DNA of 13,601 bases, from assembly GCA_021800745.1 (NCBI GenBank), contig JAJYYS010000029.1:1-13601 (forward strand). The letters run 5' to 3'. The DNA is from a bacterium. Its GTDB lineage: Bacteria; SZUA-79; Acidulodesulfobacterales; Acidulodesulfobacteraceae. This document shows positions 7,973 to 13,601 of this stretch, in pieces (the stretch's first letter is position 1; each line of letters starts with the position of its first letter). The notes beneath the pieces were generated by a model that saw only the letters and a list, made by a program, of their open reading frames with translations, ran no database searches and had not been told where the DNA came from. The position numbers and the translations under genes were made by a program.

Positions 7973-8071
7973 TTTAAAAAATTAGTATATAATATTTATA
8001 GCAATTAAATTATATTTATAATTTACGGCAAAAAATAAAATATTCTTGTTTAAATTATCAAGGATTCTAAT
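7973..8071. other. Intergenic region before the NfeD gene
   Basis: This 99-bp, very AT-rich gap separates the long operon from the NfeD-slipin pair. It contains two TATAAT-like hexamers (7988-7993 and 8017-8022), neither with a recognisable -35 at the right spacing. AAGGA at 8060-8064 is the ribosome binding site for the gene at 8072. No terminator hairpin is visible. A separate promoter for the next genes is likely from the gap size, but is not proven by sequence. Confidence 0.4.
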
Positions 8072-8527
8072 ATGGCTTATCTGGCGGACTTCTTAATATT
8101 TTTTGCTTTTATATTGGTTGTTACGGATTTTTTTGCAATGAGCTACGGTGTTTTTACCGCCGCCGGCGCAATTTTTTTTGTAGTCGGAACCGTTATTCTT
8201 TTCTCTGTTATGCACGCCGTCCCCGCCTTTTTCATAAGGATTGTCCTGCCTACTTATATTACTTTAACGGTATTTGTTTCTGTTTTTGTTTATTTGGGAT
8301 ATAAAGCTTATAGGGCAAAAGTAAAAATAGGCGAATCCACTTTAATAAACGAAGTCGGAGAAGTCACCAAGGATATCAAGGATGGAGAAGAAGGTAAGAT
8401 TCTTGTCAACGGCGAGTTATGGACGGCTTTTTCGGATAGCGAAATATTGAAAGGCTCAAAAGCGGTTATAATGGAAATAGATAATAAGCTCAGGCTCAAA
8501 GTTAAACCCGTAGAAAATACAAAATAA
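8072..8527 (+). CDS. NfeD-family membrane protein (short form)
   Basis: The 151-residue product has hydrophobic membrane segments at about residues 4-24, 27-49 and 55-77, then a soluble C-terminal OB-fold domain. That domain shows the NfeD pattern: VGEVTKDI, then GELWTAFSDSEILKGSKAVI (114-133) and LRLKVKP (140-146). It lacks the N-terminal ClpP-like protease domain of long NfeD proteins. NfeD proteins are usually encoded beside an SPFH protein and bind it, and such a gene follows 25 bp downstream. The start is supported by AAGGA at 8060-8064, seven bases before the ATG. It probably helps organise a membrane microdomain or protein quality control; the exact role is unknown. Confidence 0.88.
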   Translation: MAYLADFLIFFAFILVVTDFFAMSYGVFTAAGAIFFVVGTVILFSVMHAVPAFFIRIVLPTYITLTVFVSVFVYLGYKAYRAKVKIGESTLINEVGEVTKDIKDGEEGKILVNGELWTAFSDSEILKGSKAVIMEIDNKLRLKVKPVENTK

Positions 8528-8552
8528 ATTAATCGTTTAATTTGGAGGATAT

Positions 8553-9323
8553 ATGGATTCAGGAGGGATTTTTTTTGCGGTTATAATAATCGTAGCAGTT
8601 ATTATAATTTTAAATGCGGTAAGAATTATAAACGAATATGATAGGGCTGTTATTTTCAGGTTGGGCAGGGTAATCAAGGTTAAAGGTCCCGGTTTGATAC
8701 TTTTATGGCCGGTAATAGACAGAATGGTCAGGGTAACCTTAAGAATAATAACGCTTGACGTGCCGCCGCAGGATGTTATTACAAAGGACAACGTAACGCT
8801 AAAAATCAGCGCCGTAGTATATTATAAAGTCGTAGATCCCCTTAATGCCATAGTACAGGTCTATGATTATAATTATGCGGTATCGCAATTAGCCCAGACA
8901 ACCTTAAGAAGCGTATGCGGCGAGGGAGAACTCGATAAGCTTTTATCGGAAAGAGAAAAAATAAATATGGAGATTCAGGATATACTCGATAAACATACCG
9001 GCCCTTGGGGCATTAAAGTTACGGTAGTGGAACTTAAGCAGATAGACCTGCCGCAGGATATGCAGAGGGCGATGGCAAGGCAGGCGGAGGCGGAAAGGGA
9101 CAGGAGAGCGAAAATAATCAACGCCGACGGAGAATTTCAGGCGGCGCAACGCTTAAGCGATGCGGCTAAAATTATTTCGGAAAATCCTATGGCTCTTCAA
9201 CTTCGATACTTGCAGACCTTGAATGAAATTTCATCGACCAACAATACTACTATGATTATGCCTATACCGCTTGATATTATAAGGGAAGTAGGAAAAAGTC
9301 TGAGTAATAGCGGTTCTAAATAA
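8553..9323 (+). CDS. Slipin (stomatin-like SPFH-domain membrane protein)
   Basis: The 256-residue product is a bacterial slipin. A hydrophobic N-terminal anchor covers about residues 5-22, followed by the SPFH domain (about 26-185) with [13 protein letters not shown] (28-40), [12 protein letters not shown] (45-56) and [12 protein letters not shown] (70-81). A charged helical region at about 165-205, rich in Ala, Glu and Arg, is the expected coiled coil for oligomer assembly. The C-terminal [11 protein letters not shown] is typical for slipins. GGAGG at 8544-8548 sets the start. It forms a two-gene unit with the NfeD gene, a widespread pairing. Such proteins form ring or cage assemblies in the inner membrane and often associate with proteases; no dedicated protease gene is in this pair. 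Confidence 0.94.
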   Translation: MDSGGIFFAVIIIVAVIIILNAVRIINEYDRAVIFRLGRVIKVKGPGLILLWPVIDRMVRVTLRIITLDVPPQDVITKDNVTLKISAVVYYKVVDPLNAIVQVYDYNYAVSQLAQTTLRSVCGEGELDKLLSEREKINMEIQDILDKHTGPWGIKVTVVELKQIDLPQDMQRAMARQAEAERDRRAKIINADGEFQAAQRLSDAAKIISENPMALQLRYLQTLNEISSTNNTTMIMPIPLDIIREVGKSLSNSGSK

Positions 9324-9354
9324 TAATGGGTATTTTAAAACAGGGGATTGCAAA

Positions 9355-10248
9355 ATGGAAATAGGTATGATAGGTCTTGGGAAGATGGGAATGAATATGG
9401 TGTTAAGACTTTTAGAAGGCGGACACAGGGTTGTGGTTTTCAATAGAACCGTTTCTAAAGAAGAGATGGTTATAAACAAAGGAGCAATCGGTTCAAACTC
9501 CGTTAAAGAATTTATAGGGAAACTGACTGCTCCTAGAATAGTATGGCTAATGGTTCCGAGCGGAGAACCCACGGACGTTATGCTAAAAGAGGTTCTGGAA
9601 TATGTCGAGAAAGGCGATATAGTTATAGACGGCGGCAATTCATATTATAAAGATTCCGTTAGGAGAGCCGAACTCTGCGGCGAAAAAGAAATTAAATTTA
9701 TGGACTGCGGTACAAGCGGAGGTATTTGGGGGTTAAAGAACGGATACTGTTCTATGATAGGCGGAGAAGACGAAATTTTTGAACACTGCGAGCCTATTTT
9801 TAAAACGCTTGCGCCGGAAAACGGCTATCTACATATCGGACCCCACGGCTCGGGACATTTCGTAAAAATGGTCCATAATGCTATAGAATACGGCATGATG
9901 GAGGCATATGCGGAAGGGTTCGAAATTATGAAAGCCAGCGATTTCGATATAAATCTCGAGAGAGTTTCCGATTTATGGAATCATGCGTCGGTAGTGCGCT
10001 CATGGTTGTTAGAACTTGCGCATAATGCTCTTAAAGAAGACCCCGAACTTAATAATCTTAAACCCGTAGTAGACGATTCGGGAGAAGGGAGATGGACGCT
10101 TCAAGAAGCGATAGATAAAGCCGTGCCGGCTCCTGTTTTGGCTGATTCGGTATTCATGAGGTTCAGGTCGAGGCAGGAAAATTCGTTTGCCGCAAGGATG
10201 CTGGCGGCGTTAAGGCATCAATTCGGCGGACATCCGATACATAAATAA
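9355..10248 (+). CDS. gnd: 6-phosphogluconate dehydrogenase, decarboxylating (short form)
   Basis: The 297-residue product oxidatively decarboxylates 6-phosphogluconate to ribulose 5-phosphate. It belongs to the short (about 300-residue) dehydrogenase group rather than the approximately 470-residue E. coli Gnd type. The Rossmann motif is GLGKMG (7-12). The end of the second strand reads FNRT (29-32), an Asn-Arg-Thr like that of NADP-dependent enzymes, so NADP use is inferred. Further motifs are DGGNS (92-96), the substrate-binding GTSGG (119-123) and GSGHFVKMVHNAIEYGMM (165-182), with catalytic Lys171 and Glu178. AGGGGA at 9342-9347 lies seven bases before the ATG. It opens the pentose-phosphate cluster, 31 bp after the slipin gene, so readthrough from the pair upstream is possible. 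Confidence 0.95.
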   Translation: MEIGMIGLGKMGMNMVLRLLEGGHRVVVFNRTVSKEEMVINKGAIGSNSVKEFIGKLTAPRIVWLMVPSGEPTDVMLKEVLEYVEKGDIVIDGGNSYYKDSVRRAELCGEKEIKFMDCGTSGGIWGLKNGYCSMIGGEDEIFEHCEPIFKTLAPENGYLHIGPHGSGHFVKMVHNAIEYGMMEAYAEGFEIMKASDFDINLERVSDLWNHASVVRSWLLELAHNALKEDPELNNLKPVVDDSGEGRWTLQEAIDKAVPAPVLADSVFMRFRSRQENSFAARMLAALRHQFGGHPIHK

Positions 10249-10263
10249 TAGAGGATATTTATT

Positions 10264-10890
10264 ATGTTTATAGACGTCAGTATGGGCGTAGAAGACGGCA
10301 TGCTCCACTGGCCGAGCGATCCGGAGGTAGAAATAGACGACTATTCCGATATAAAAAAAGGAGCCGCCTCAAATAACAGCAAAATTACCTGCGGAGTGCA
10401 TACCGGAACCCATATGGATGCCCCGCGCCATTTTATAGACGACGGAGTCGGAGTGGATAAATTTAACCTTAATACATTAATAGGCCGGTGCAGGGTAATA
10501 GACGTGCCGGTCGATATTTCGCCTATATCTAAGGAATTTCTTGAGCCTATAAACATAAAAAATGGCGACAGGATTCTTTTTAAGACTAAAAATTCGGAAT
10601 GGATTAATAGTGGCGCCCGGAATTTTCATACCGATTATGTATGCGTAAACCCTGAAGCAGCCAAATATATGGTCGAAAAGGGGGTCATACTGGTTGGAAT
10701 AGATTATCTTTCCGTAGAGGGTTATCATGTCGGTCACGATACCCACAAAACTTTGCTGAGAGCAGGGGTTATCGTAATTGAAGGACTTAATCTTTTTAAT
10801 GTGTCCGCGGGAGACTATAAACTTATCGCTCTTCCGGTTAAGATAAAAGATTCCAACGGCGCTCCTGCCAGAGTGATATTGGAAAAATAA
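10264..10890 (+). CDS. Cyclase-family metal-dependent hydrolase (kynurenine formamidase-like)
   Basis: The 208-residue product belongs to the cyclase family (PF04199), which includes bacterial kynurenine formamidase (KynB) and isatin hydrolase. These enzymes hydrolyse amide or ester-like bonds with a divalent metal. The signature HTGTHMDAPRHF at residues 46-57 supplies ligand-type His46, His50 and Asp52 and the catalytic-type His56. His161 in DTHKTLL and Glu173 in VIEGLNL complete the expected metal site. The gene lies 15 bp after gnd and 22 bp before zwf, with GAGGA at 10251-10255 before the ATG. No other tryptophan-catabolic gene is nearby, so kynurenine formamidase activity is not supported by context. 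The location suggests a role in or near the pentose-phosphate pathway, perhaps hydrolysing 6-phosphogluconolactone, but that is speculation. The fold and active site are secure; the substrate is not. Confidence 0.88.
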   Translation: MFIDVSMGVEDGMLHWPSDPEVEIDDYSDIKKGAASNNSKITCGVHTGTHMDAPRHFIDDGVGVDKFNLNTLIGRCRVIDVPVDISPISKEFLEPINIKNGDRILFKTKNSEWINSGARNFHTDYVCVNPEAAKYMVEKGVILVGIDYLSVEGYHVGHDTHKTLLRAGVIVIEGLNLFNVSAGDYKLIALPVKIKDSNGAPARVILEK

Positions 10891-10898
10891 ATAAAAGT

Positions 10899-10910
10899 AA
10901 AGGCGGTGAT
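10899..10910 (+). promoter_or_regulatory. Strong ribosome binding site of zwf
   Basis: AAGGCGGTGAT matches the extended anti-Shine-Dalgarno complement with one mismatch and ends two bases before the ATG at 10913. It is the most extensive Shine-Dalgarno in the window and predicts efficient zwf translation. Confidence 0.7.
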
Positions 10911-10912
10911 AA

Positions 10913-12409
10913 ATGGCTGAAATGAAACCTTCCATAATGGTAATTTTCGGGGCAAGCGGAGATTTAGCGCACATAAAAATATTTCCCGCATTATACAGCT
11001 TATGGGAAGACGGGTTTTTCCCAGATAATTTCTTTATCGTCGGTTTCGCAAGGACAAAACTGGACGACGATATTTTTAGAAAAACTATTTTTGATTCCTT
11101 AAACGTAAATTGCAGAAAAAAACCTATAGACGAAGACGAATTTTCAAGTTTCTCCAAGCATGTATTTTATTTAACTTCAAAATACGACGACGATTCAAGC
11201 TATCACGAATTAGGCGGTTTTATAGGATCCAAGGCAAAAGAATATAATATGCCTAAAAACGTGGTTTATTATCTTTCCACTCCGCCGAGCGTTTATATAA
11301 ATGTAATAAACGGCATCGAAAATGCAAAACTTACATCAGACGAATATAAAGGAGAGGGCTTTTCGAGGATCGTTATAGAAAAACCTTTCGGTTACGATTA
11401 TGAAAGCGCAAAAAAATTAAACGGTAAGATTCTTTCGGTATTTAAGGAAGAAGAGGTTTACAGGATAGACCATTACCTTGGAAAAGAGACCGTACAAAAT
11501 ATACTTGCGTTCAGATTTGCGAATGCTATTTTTGAGCCCATATGGAATAATAAGTTTATAGACCATATTCAAATATCCGCTTTAGAGTCCATAGGCGTGG
11601 GTTTCAGGGCGGGCTACTTCGATAAAGCCGGCATTATCAGAGATATGATGCAGAACCATATGATGCAGTTGTTGTCGCTCGTTGCAATAGAACCTCCTCC
11701 GCTTCCGGATGCGGACGATTTAAGAAACGAGAAAGTGAAACTTTTAAAAAGCGTCAGGCCGCTCAGTTTAAACGATATAAAAAATTATACGGTCAGGGGG
11801 CAGTACGACAGGGGAATAATAGGAAATAAACAGGTTTTAAGTTATAAAGAAGAAGAAGGGGTGCCTCCGGACACGTTTACCGAAACTTATGCCGCCATGA
11901 AGCTTTTTATAGATAATTATAGGTGGGCGGGAGTGCCGTTTTATTTAAGGTCGGGCAAACGGCTTAAAATACATAAAACCGAGATAGCTATTTTCTTTAA
12001 AAAATTGCCGTACAGTTTATTTGCTAAAATTGGAATAGAAAATATAAAACAAAATTCTATAATTATAACTATTCAGCCTAACGAAGGTATAGCGATAAAT
12101 TTCGGCGCCAAAACCCCGGGGTTTAAACTCGATATTGAGCCCGTCAATATGGTGTTTAATTATAAATCGTCGTTTAAACTTTCCCCGCCCGATGCTTACG
12201 AAAGGCTTATATACGACGTAATAGTAGGCGATCAGACTCTTTTCGCAAGATACGACGATATGCTCATCGCATGGCAGTTAATTACATCTATAATTAACGG
12301 TTGGTCCAAAACCGGAAATCCCATCTTTCCGGACTATGAAGCCGGATCGTTTGGTCCTAAGGAGGCGGACAGCCTTATTAATTCCGACGGCAGAAGTTGG
12401 AATAATTAA
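10913..12409 (+). CDS. zwf: Glucose-6-phosphate 1-dehydrogenase
   Basis: The 498-residue product oxidises glucose 6-phosphate to 6-phosphogluconolactone, the entry step of the oxidative pentose-phosphate pathway. The coenzyme loop reads GASGDL (13-18), and Arg47 in FARTKL sits where the Leuconostoc enzyme contacts the NADP 2'-phosphate, so NADP use is expected. The loop residues after GDLA (HIK) differ from the usual (K)RK. Substrate and catalytic motifs are EKPFG (156-160), RIDHYLGKE (184-192) with Asp186 and His187, and MQNHMMQLL (246-254) with His249. YLRSGKRL (344-351) is also present. The length is normal for bacterial Zwf. It follows the cyclase gene by 22 bp, and its stop is 8 bp from the convergent transketolase stop, with no obvious terminator between them. 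Confidence 0.97.
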   Translation: MAEMKPSIMVIFGASGDLAHIKIFPALYSLWEDGFFPDNFFIVGFARTKLDDDIFRKTIFDSLNVNCRKKPIDEDEFSSFSKHVFYLTSKYDDDSSYHELGGFIGSKAKEYNMPKNVVYYLSTPPSVYINVINGIENAKLTSDEYKGEGFSRIVIEKPFGYDYESAKKLNGKILSVFKEEEVYRIDHYLGKETVQNILAFRFANAIFEPIWNNKFIDHIQISALESIGVGFRAGYFDKAGIIRDMMQNHMMQLLSLVAIEPPPLPDADDLRNEKVKLLKSVRPLSLNDIKNYTVRGQYDRGIIGNKQVLSYKEEEGVPPDTFTETYAAMKLFIDNYRWAGVPFYLRSGKRLKIHKTEIAIFFKKLPYSLFAKIGIENIKQNSIIITIQPNEGIAINFGAKTPGFKLDIEPVNMVFNYKSSFKLSPPDAYERLIYDVIVGDQTLFARYDDMLIAWQLITSIINGWSKTGNPIFPDYEAGSFGPKEADSLINSDGRSWNN

Positions 12410-12417
12410 TATTTATA

Positions 12418-13601
12418 TTATTTATTTAATTCTTTTTTTATAAATCCGTATAAATCCTCGGGAGACAAGCCTGCCAGTCTGTAAAGGTCTTCCGGTTTGC
12501 CGGAAGAACTGTAAAATCTCGCCCCCATTTTTCTGAATTTAACGGAGATGCCGTTTTCGGCAAGCAAAGAGCCTATTGCCGTTCCTACGCCGGTTTTGAC
12601 GTTGTGGTCTTCGATAGTAACTATGAAACCGGTTTTTGCGGCAAGACGCAGGTCTTCCGCATCTATGTCGCTGGGGCAGGAAACATTTAGGAGCATCGGG
12701 TTTATGCCGTCTTTTTTCAGCATCTCGCATCCTTTTAACGCGTGCGGGAGCATATTGCCGGTAGATATTACCGCAACGTCTTTTCCGTTCCGTATTACGT
12801 CCATTTTGCCGTATTTGAATTTATAGTCTTCTCCGAAGAACGTATTTCCGTTTTCATCAAGTATAACGGGGATGATAGACCTGCCCATTATAAGTCCGAA
12901 ATTTCCTTCATGGGATGCTATATAACGGGTTGCCCTGTCGGTCTGGTTGGGGTCGGCAGGCAATACAACCTTAAATCCGAAAGTAGAGTTAAGAAGTCCG
13001 AAGTAATCGATGCACTGGTGAGTTTTGCCGTCTTCCCCGACGTCTATGCCGCAATGCGTGCAGACTACTTTAAGATTTGAACCGTTTATATCATTTAATC
13101 TTTGCTGGTTATAAACCTCATCTACGCCGAAAACTCCGAAATCGGCAAAAAACGTTAGCATATTTTCAGTCGATAATGCGCCGGATATAACTGCAGTGTT
13201 ATGTTCCTGAATGCCGGATTCAAAAAAGTTATCAGGAAAAGCTTTTCTGAAAGCGCCGGTTTTAACTGAGCCTTCGAGGTCGCAGTCGAACACCGCAAAA
13301 GGTATATTTTGAAGATTGTTTTTTTCTTTATAGTTTTTTGCCATATCGTGAAGAGCGTTTCCGAAGGCAGACCTGTTGTCGGTATTTTTTTCTCTGTTAT
13401 ATACTATATTCTTATTATCCGGGTCTAATACAAAGAATTTTTCCTTTCTTTCCGTTAAAGGCTTTAAAGGCTGTTTTAAATTTTTTTTATCAATAAGTTC
13501 ATCTAAGTTATCGGGTTCTTTTAATTCCGCCAATCCTTTTTTACAGTCTTCAATATTTAAAGCGGCGCCGTGATATTTAGCTTGATTCTCCATAAAGGAT
13601 A
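12418..13601 (-). CDS. tkt: Transketolase, C-terminal portion (N-terminus off the window)
   Basis: Read on the minus strand, the frame is open from the right window edge to TAA at 12420-12418. The first ATG (13593) is not the true start. The codons before it read Ser-Phe, giving SFMENQAKYHG, the junction found inside full-length transketolases between the thiamine-pyrophosphate domain and the pyrimidine domain. So only the pyrimidine and C-terminal domains are visible. Counting from that Met, SGIQEHNTAVISGAL (126-140) holds Glu130, equivalent to the Glu that activates the cofactor; FFADFGVFGVDE (148-159) and THCGIDVGEDG (179-189) follow, and the C-terminal domain contains AVISTGN (274-280). 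Transketolase moves two-carbon units between sugar phosphates in the non-oxidative pentose-phosphate pathway. It is convergent with zwf and so is not in the same transcript. A separately encoded C-terminal subunit is a less likely alternative. Confidence 0.92.
   Translation of the reverse strand, partial: SFMENQAKYHGAALNIEDCKKGLAELKEPDNLDELIDKKNLKQPLKPLTERKEKFFVLDPDNKNIVYNREKNTDNRSAFGNALHDMAKNYKEKNNLQNIPFAVFDCDLEGSVKTGAFRKAFPDNFFESGIQEHNTAVISGALSTENMLTFFADFGVFGVDEVYNQQRLNDINGSNLKVVCTHCGIDVGEDGKTHQCIDYFGLLNSTFGFKVVLPADPNQTDRATRYIASHEGNFGLIMGRSIIPVILDENGNTFFGEDYKFKYGKMDVIRNGKDVAVISTGNMLPHALKGCEMLKKDGINPMLLNVSCPSDIDAEDLRLAAKTGFIVTIEDHNVKTGVGTAIGSLLAENGISVKFRKMGARFYSSSGKPEDLYRLAGLSPEDLYGFIKKELNK
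12488..12507. other. Perfect inverted repeat inside the transketolase 3' end
   Basis: TCTTCCGG and CCGGAAGA form an 8-bp perfect stem with a TTTG loop, within codons for Ser-Ser-Gly-Lys-Pro-Glu-Asp of transketolase. On the plus strand it lies about 80 bases after the zwf stop, where a 3'-end structure for the zwf transcript could form. No T-run follows directly, so it is not a standard intrinsic terminator. Confidence 0.35.

Noticed and set aside
7988..8022. Two TATAAT hexamers before the NfeD gene, considered as promoters.
   Set aside because: No -35-like sequence lies 16-18 bases upstream of either, and the region is almost entirely A and T.
10477..11157. Long antisense open frame (226 codons) across the cyclase gene and the zwf 5' end.
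   Set aside because: It crosses two confidently identified plus-strand genes, shows no family motif, and has no ribosome site or promoter that I can support.
12312..12332. Inverted repeat CCGGAAA / TTTCCGG with a seven-base loop near the zwf 3' end.
   Set aside because: It lies within zwf coding sequence for Thr-Gly-Asn-Pro-Ile-Phe-Pro, a conserved-looking stretch, and has no T-run after it.
12301..12360. Near-direct repeat TTGGTCC(A/T)AA at 12301-12310 and 12351-12360.
   Set aside because: The two copies are read in different codon frames within zwf and are short; chance is enough to explain them.

Overview
The window looks like chromosomal core-metabolism DNA from a low-GC, probably anaerobic bacterium. 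The DNA is AT-rich, with frequent ATA (Ile) and AGA/AGG (Arg) codons. The gene set includes a ferredoxin-dependent 2-oxoacid oxidoreductase (IorAB), a MetV/MetF-type methylene-tetrahydrofolate reductase pair, and a protein related to the activators of 2-hydroxyacyl-CoA dehydratases. These genes are typical of strict anaerobes such as Desulfobacterota-type lineages. That placement is an impression from gene content and protein motifs, not a database result. I see no rRNA, tRNA, CRISPR array, insertion sequence, phage gene or broken gene.

Layout. (1) 1-732, minus strand: the first 244 residues of a diacylglycerol-kinase-type lipid kinase whose C-terminus lies off the left edge. (2) 733-846: a divergent intergenic region with a near-consensus sigma-70-type promoter (TTGACT, 17 nt, TATAAT) firing rightward. 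(3) 847-7972, plus strand: a tightly packed seven-gene run. It encodes a dehydratase-activase-related Fe-S protein, a membrane-anchored HtrA protease, MetV, a divergent MetF-like protein, IorA, IorB and a family 4 uracil-DNA glycosylase. Three of its junctions overlap (23, 14 and 4 bp) and the others are 22-30 bp, so one transcript is likely. (4) 8072-9323: an NfeD-slipin membrane pair after a 99-bp gap. (5) 9355-12409: an oxidative pentose-phosphate cluster of 6-phosphogluconate dehydrogenase, a cyclase-family metal hydrolase and glucose-6-phosphate dehydrogenase. (6) 12418-13601, minus strand: the C-terminal part of a transketolase, convergent with zwf and running off the right edge.

How the genes may work together. 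Regions 5 and 6 form a pentose-phosphate module: Zwf and Gnd would make NADPH and ribulose 5-phosphate, and transketolase would recycle pentoses. No recognisable 6-phosphogluconolactonase is present; the gene in the usual place for one is a cyclase-family hydrolase. In region 3, IorAB would yield reduced ferredoxin from 2-oxoacids, and the neighbouring MetV/MetF pair belongs to a reductase type that in acetogens draws on low-potential electrons. A functional link between them is inference from gene order. The most unusual points are the divergent MetF-like protein, the lone activase-related protein that opens the operon without its ATPase partner, and the cyclase between gnd and zwf.
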